Below are positions 14,101 to 15,459 of a stretch of 15,459 bases of DNA, piece after piece. This DNA is from CAADGN01 sp035443945 (lineage in GTDB: Bacteria; Planctomycetota; Phycisphaerae; Phycisphaerales; UBA1924), in NCBI GenBank assembly GCA_035443945.1, contig DAOMNQ010000064.1:1-15459 (forward strand). The letters run 5' to 3'. Every line of letters starts with the position of its first letter. Position 1 is the stretch's first letter. The notes under the pieces were generated by a model, which was not told the DNA's origin, searched no databases, and saw nothing but the letters and a program-made list of their open reading frames with translations. A program made the translations under genes and the position numbers.

Positions 14101-14125
14101 GTCGCCGTTTCAGCGGCGACTGAAA
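14101..14125 (-). promoter_or_regulatory. Competing hairpins in the mqnC leader
   Basis: GTCGCCG (14101-14107) pairs with CGGCGAC (14114-14120); alternatively TTTCAG (14108-14113) pairs with CTGAAA (14120-14125). The two overlap, so only one can form. The structure starts six bases upstream of the mqnC Shine-Dalgarno sequence. A minus-strand TATGCT at 14134-14139 could be the -10 box, giving a leader of about 42 bases that contains both hairpins. Confidence 0.35.
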
Positions 14126-14244
14126 GTGCCGAAAGCATACCACCCCAACACCGCGGTCGCCGTGGGTTTCGTGCCCGGGCCAAAGCGACTTCTACTCCAA
14201 CCAGCGTGGCCTTGCCGAGCCGCTTCGCAACCGCCGGTGCTGCA

Positions 14245-14616
14245 TCAATCCTCCCGCAACGCCACCGAGCGCGACCGCAGCCCGGGGACTCCCAACATGC
14301 GAGCATCGTTCGTCAGGAGTTCAACGTCTGAAGCGGCGGCGGTCCCAGCGACGATCGCGTCCGGCAGTTTCAGGTCATGGCTTCGGCGCAATCGGATGGC
14401 TTCCGCTTTGACGCGATCGGTGAGTTCGACGATGCCGACCGATTGAGGAAACTGACGTACAAGCACGTCGGCGCGGTCGTCGAGGGCCGTGTACGCCAGC
14501 AGTTCGAGTTCCGTGATGACCAATACCGCACACTCGCCGTCCGGGAGCGGCTCGTTCGGTCGCCCCCCGAGGAAGTAGAGCGCGACGTTGGTGTCGAGGA
14601 GATACCTCACTCCCAC
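14245..14616 (-). CDS. vapC: PIN-domain toxin, VapC-like ribonuclease
   Basis: A 123-residue PIN-domain protein of VapC size. The acidic active-site residues are all visible: D8 in L-L-D-T-N, E36 in V-I-T-E-L-E, D86 in L-P-D-A-I-V-A and N103-D104 in L-T-N-D. PIN toxins cut RNA, often tRNA or rRNA, when not bound by the antitoxin. GTG at 14616 and GTG at 14610 are both possible starts. The second gives a GTGA overlap with the antitoxin stop and a start (V-R-Y-L-L-D-T-N) more like family members; either way the two genes overlap and are likely co-translated. The 159 bases before mqnC hold its leader. Confidence 0.88.
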   Translation of the reverse strand: MGVRYLLDTNVALYFLGGRPNEPLPDGECAVLVITELELLAYTALDDRADVLVRQFPQSVGIVELTDRVKAEAIRLRRSHDLKLPDAIVAGTAAASDVELLTNDARMLGVPGLRSRSVALRED

Positions 14617-14819
14617 TCACCCCGAATCGAGCGTTGATACTCGAGGGGGTCAGGCCCGAGCCGCAGTTTGCCGGCGAACTGTCCGATCGGTTGGCTCGGC
14701 GCGCCGTTCGTCCCGGCGCCGAGCGCGCGCTCGATTTCGAGCCAGTACTGGTAGGCGACCTGCACCGCGATCGGGCGGTTCTGCTCGTCCGTGACGATCT
14801 GCTTGCGAATGGGCTTCAT
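14607..14819 (-). CDS. Small antitoxin partner of the PIN toxin
   Basis: A 70-residue protein directly upstream of, and overlapping, the PIN toxin gene. The N-terminal half (K-Q-I-V-T-D-E-Q-N-R-P-I-A-V-Q-V ... W-L-E-I-E-R-A-L) looks like a small DNA-binding or dimerising antitoxin domain; the Pro/Gly-rich middle and the acidic end (I-R-G-E-W-E) would wrap the toxin. It is not a clear AbrB/VapB or ribbon-helix-helix type by eye. ATG 14819 is chosen because GGAG at 14826-14829 is six bases upstream and a longer frame to 14861 lacks a ribosome site. It starts 42 bases after the cardiolipin synthase stop. The antitoxin role rests on its position and size. Confidence 0.75.
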   Translation of the reverse strand: MKPIRKQIVTDEQNRPIAVQVAYQYWLEIERALGAGTNGAPSQPIGQFAGKLRLGPDPLEYQRSIRGEWE

Positions 14820-14861
14820 CGGCCGCTCCGGTCCCTCCGCGCAGCCTGAGTATATCGCCAA

Positions 14862-15459
14862 TCACAGCAGCGGGCTGAGCAGGCGGGCGGTGTTGTCCAC
14901 GGCCCGTTTCCACGCCGGGCGGCGCGCCCAGGCCTGGCGCGAGATCACCTCGCACTCGTCGAAGTACTCGCGCTGGAGCCATCGCACGACGCTGGCGAAG
15001 TCGTCGTCGTAGATGATGAGCGTGGACTCGAAGTTGAGCCAGAACGAGCGCATGTCGAAGTTGACCGAGCCGACCATGGCCAGACGGCGGTCCACCGTGA
15101 GGATCTTCGAGTGCAGCAGGCCGCGCGGGTGCAGCGCGATCCGCACGCCCGCGTCCAGCAGGTCCTGGTAGTGCGAGCGGGCCGCCATAGACACCACGGG
15201 CGTGTCCGTCGCGTGGGGCACGATGAGGGTCACCTCGACGCCGCGCACCGCGGCCGCCGCCATGGCGTTGCGGATCGCCTCGTCAGGCACGAAGTAGGGG
15301 GTGGTGAGCATCAACTCTTCGCGGGCGGCGTAGATCGCCGTCAGCAGGAGGTTGTGGATGGAGTCCGGCGCGATGCCTGGTCCGGAGGGCGCGGCCTGGA
15401 CGACGGACCCCGGCTCGATCACGCCGAAGTCCGGCATGTACTTTCCGATGTCCTCGATC
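14862..15459 (-). CDS. cls: Cardiolipin synthase, C-terminal part (5' end outside the window)
   Basis: The last 198 or so residues of a phospholipase D-superfamily cardiolipin synthase, which joins two phosphatidylglycerols at the inner membrane. The second HKD motif is complete: L-L-H-S-K-I-L-T-V-D followed by G-S-V-N-F-D-M-R-S-F-W-L-N-F-E. The T-P-Y-F-V-P-D segment upstream and the L-L-S-P-L-L C-terminus also match ClsA-type enzymes. The frame is open to the window edge (I-E-D-I-G-K-Y before the internal Met at 15437), so the membrane segments and first HKD motif are missing only because the window stops. The antitoxin gene follows 42 bases downstream. Confidence 0.93.
   Translation of the reverse strand, partial: IEDIGKYMPDFGVIEPGSVVQAAPSGPGIAPDSIHNLLLTAIYAAREELMLTTPYFVPDEAIRNAMAAAAVRGVEVTLIVPHATDTPVVSMAARSHYQDLLDAGVRIALHPRGLLHSKILTVDRRLAMVGSVNFDMRSFWLNFESTLIIYDDDFASVVRWLQREYFDECEVISRQAWARRPAWKRAVDNTARLLSPLL

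Noticed and set aside
1..15459. tRNA, rRNA or insertion sequence
   Set aside because: I saw no cloverleaf-like arms with a T-loop, no rRNA sequence and no transposase or integrase motif on either strand.

Overview
The window is about 15.5 kb of high-GC bacterial DNA, probably a metagenome or draft assembly because it contains a 10-N scaffold gap at 10829-10838. GC content, pseudopilins with an R-R/G-A-F-T-L-L-E type N-terminus, secreted GH2 and DUF2961/GH172 enzymes, a futalosine-route menaquinone gene and dispersed CACAGAGGCACAGAG palindromes together suggest a planctomycete, possibly of the Phycisphaerae. That placement is inference; no rRNA or marker gene is present.

Layout. (1) 1-1269: phoU (+) bracketed by copies of a hairpin-forming dispersed repeat; the 56-bp piece at 1-56 recurs at 1173-1228 with three mismatches. 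(2) 1270-5683: two exported carbohydrate-active proteins in convergent orientation, a GH2 enzyme (+) and a DUF2961/GH172 protein (-), separated by three GC-rich hairpins. (3) 5684-5971: a divergent promoter region. (4) 5972-12532: a compact (+) operon for the pseudopilus and inner-membrane platform of a type II secretion-like system, in the order gspG, gspI, gspJ, gspK, gspC-like, gspL-like, gspM-like, and a TPR lipoprotein. Five of its junctions are 4-nt stop/start overlaps. The ATPase, secretin, gspF and prepilin peptidase are not in the window. (5) 12533-12681: a repeat-rich convergent intergenic region. (6) 12682-15459, all on the minus strand: mqnC, a PIN-domain toxin with a small antitoxin, and the 3' part of a cardiolipin synthase running off the window end.

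How it fits together. The secretion genes would exchange folded proteins across an outer membrane, and the two signal-peptide glycosidases next door are plausible cargo, though adjacency is the only evidence. The TPR lipoprotein at the operon end resembles the pilotins (PilF/PilW) that help assemble secretins. PhoU, MqnC and Cls are housekeeping genes (phosphate signalling, menaquinone, cardiolipin).

Main points for a second look: a sharp change of GC skew and synonymous codon choice inside gspG near 6120; the edge of the assembly gap in gspL, where the opposite strand reads like an oligopeptide ABC permease fragment, suggesting a chimeric contig end; 8-9 nt G tracts inside several coding regions; the repeat pair flanking phoU; and two mutually exclusive hairpins in the mqnC leader. 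I found no clearly new defence or mobile system.
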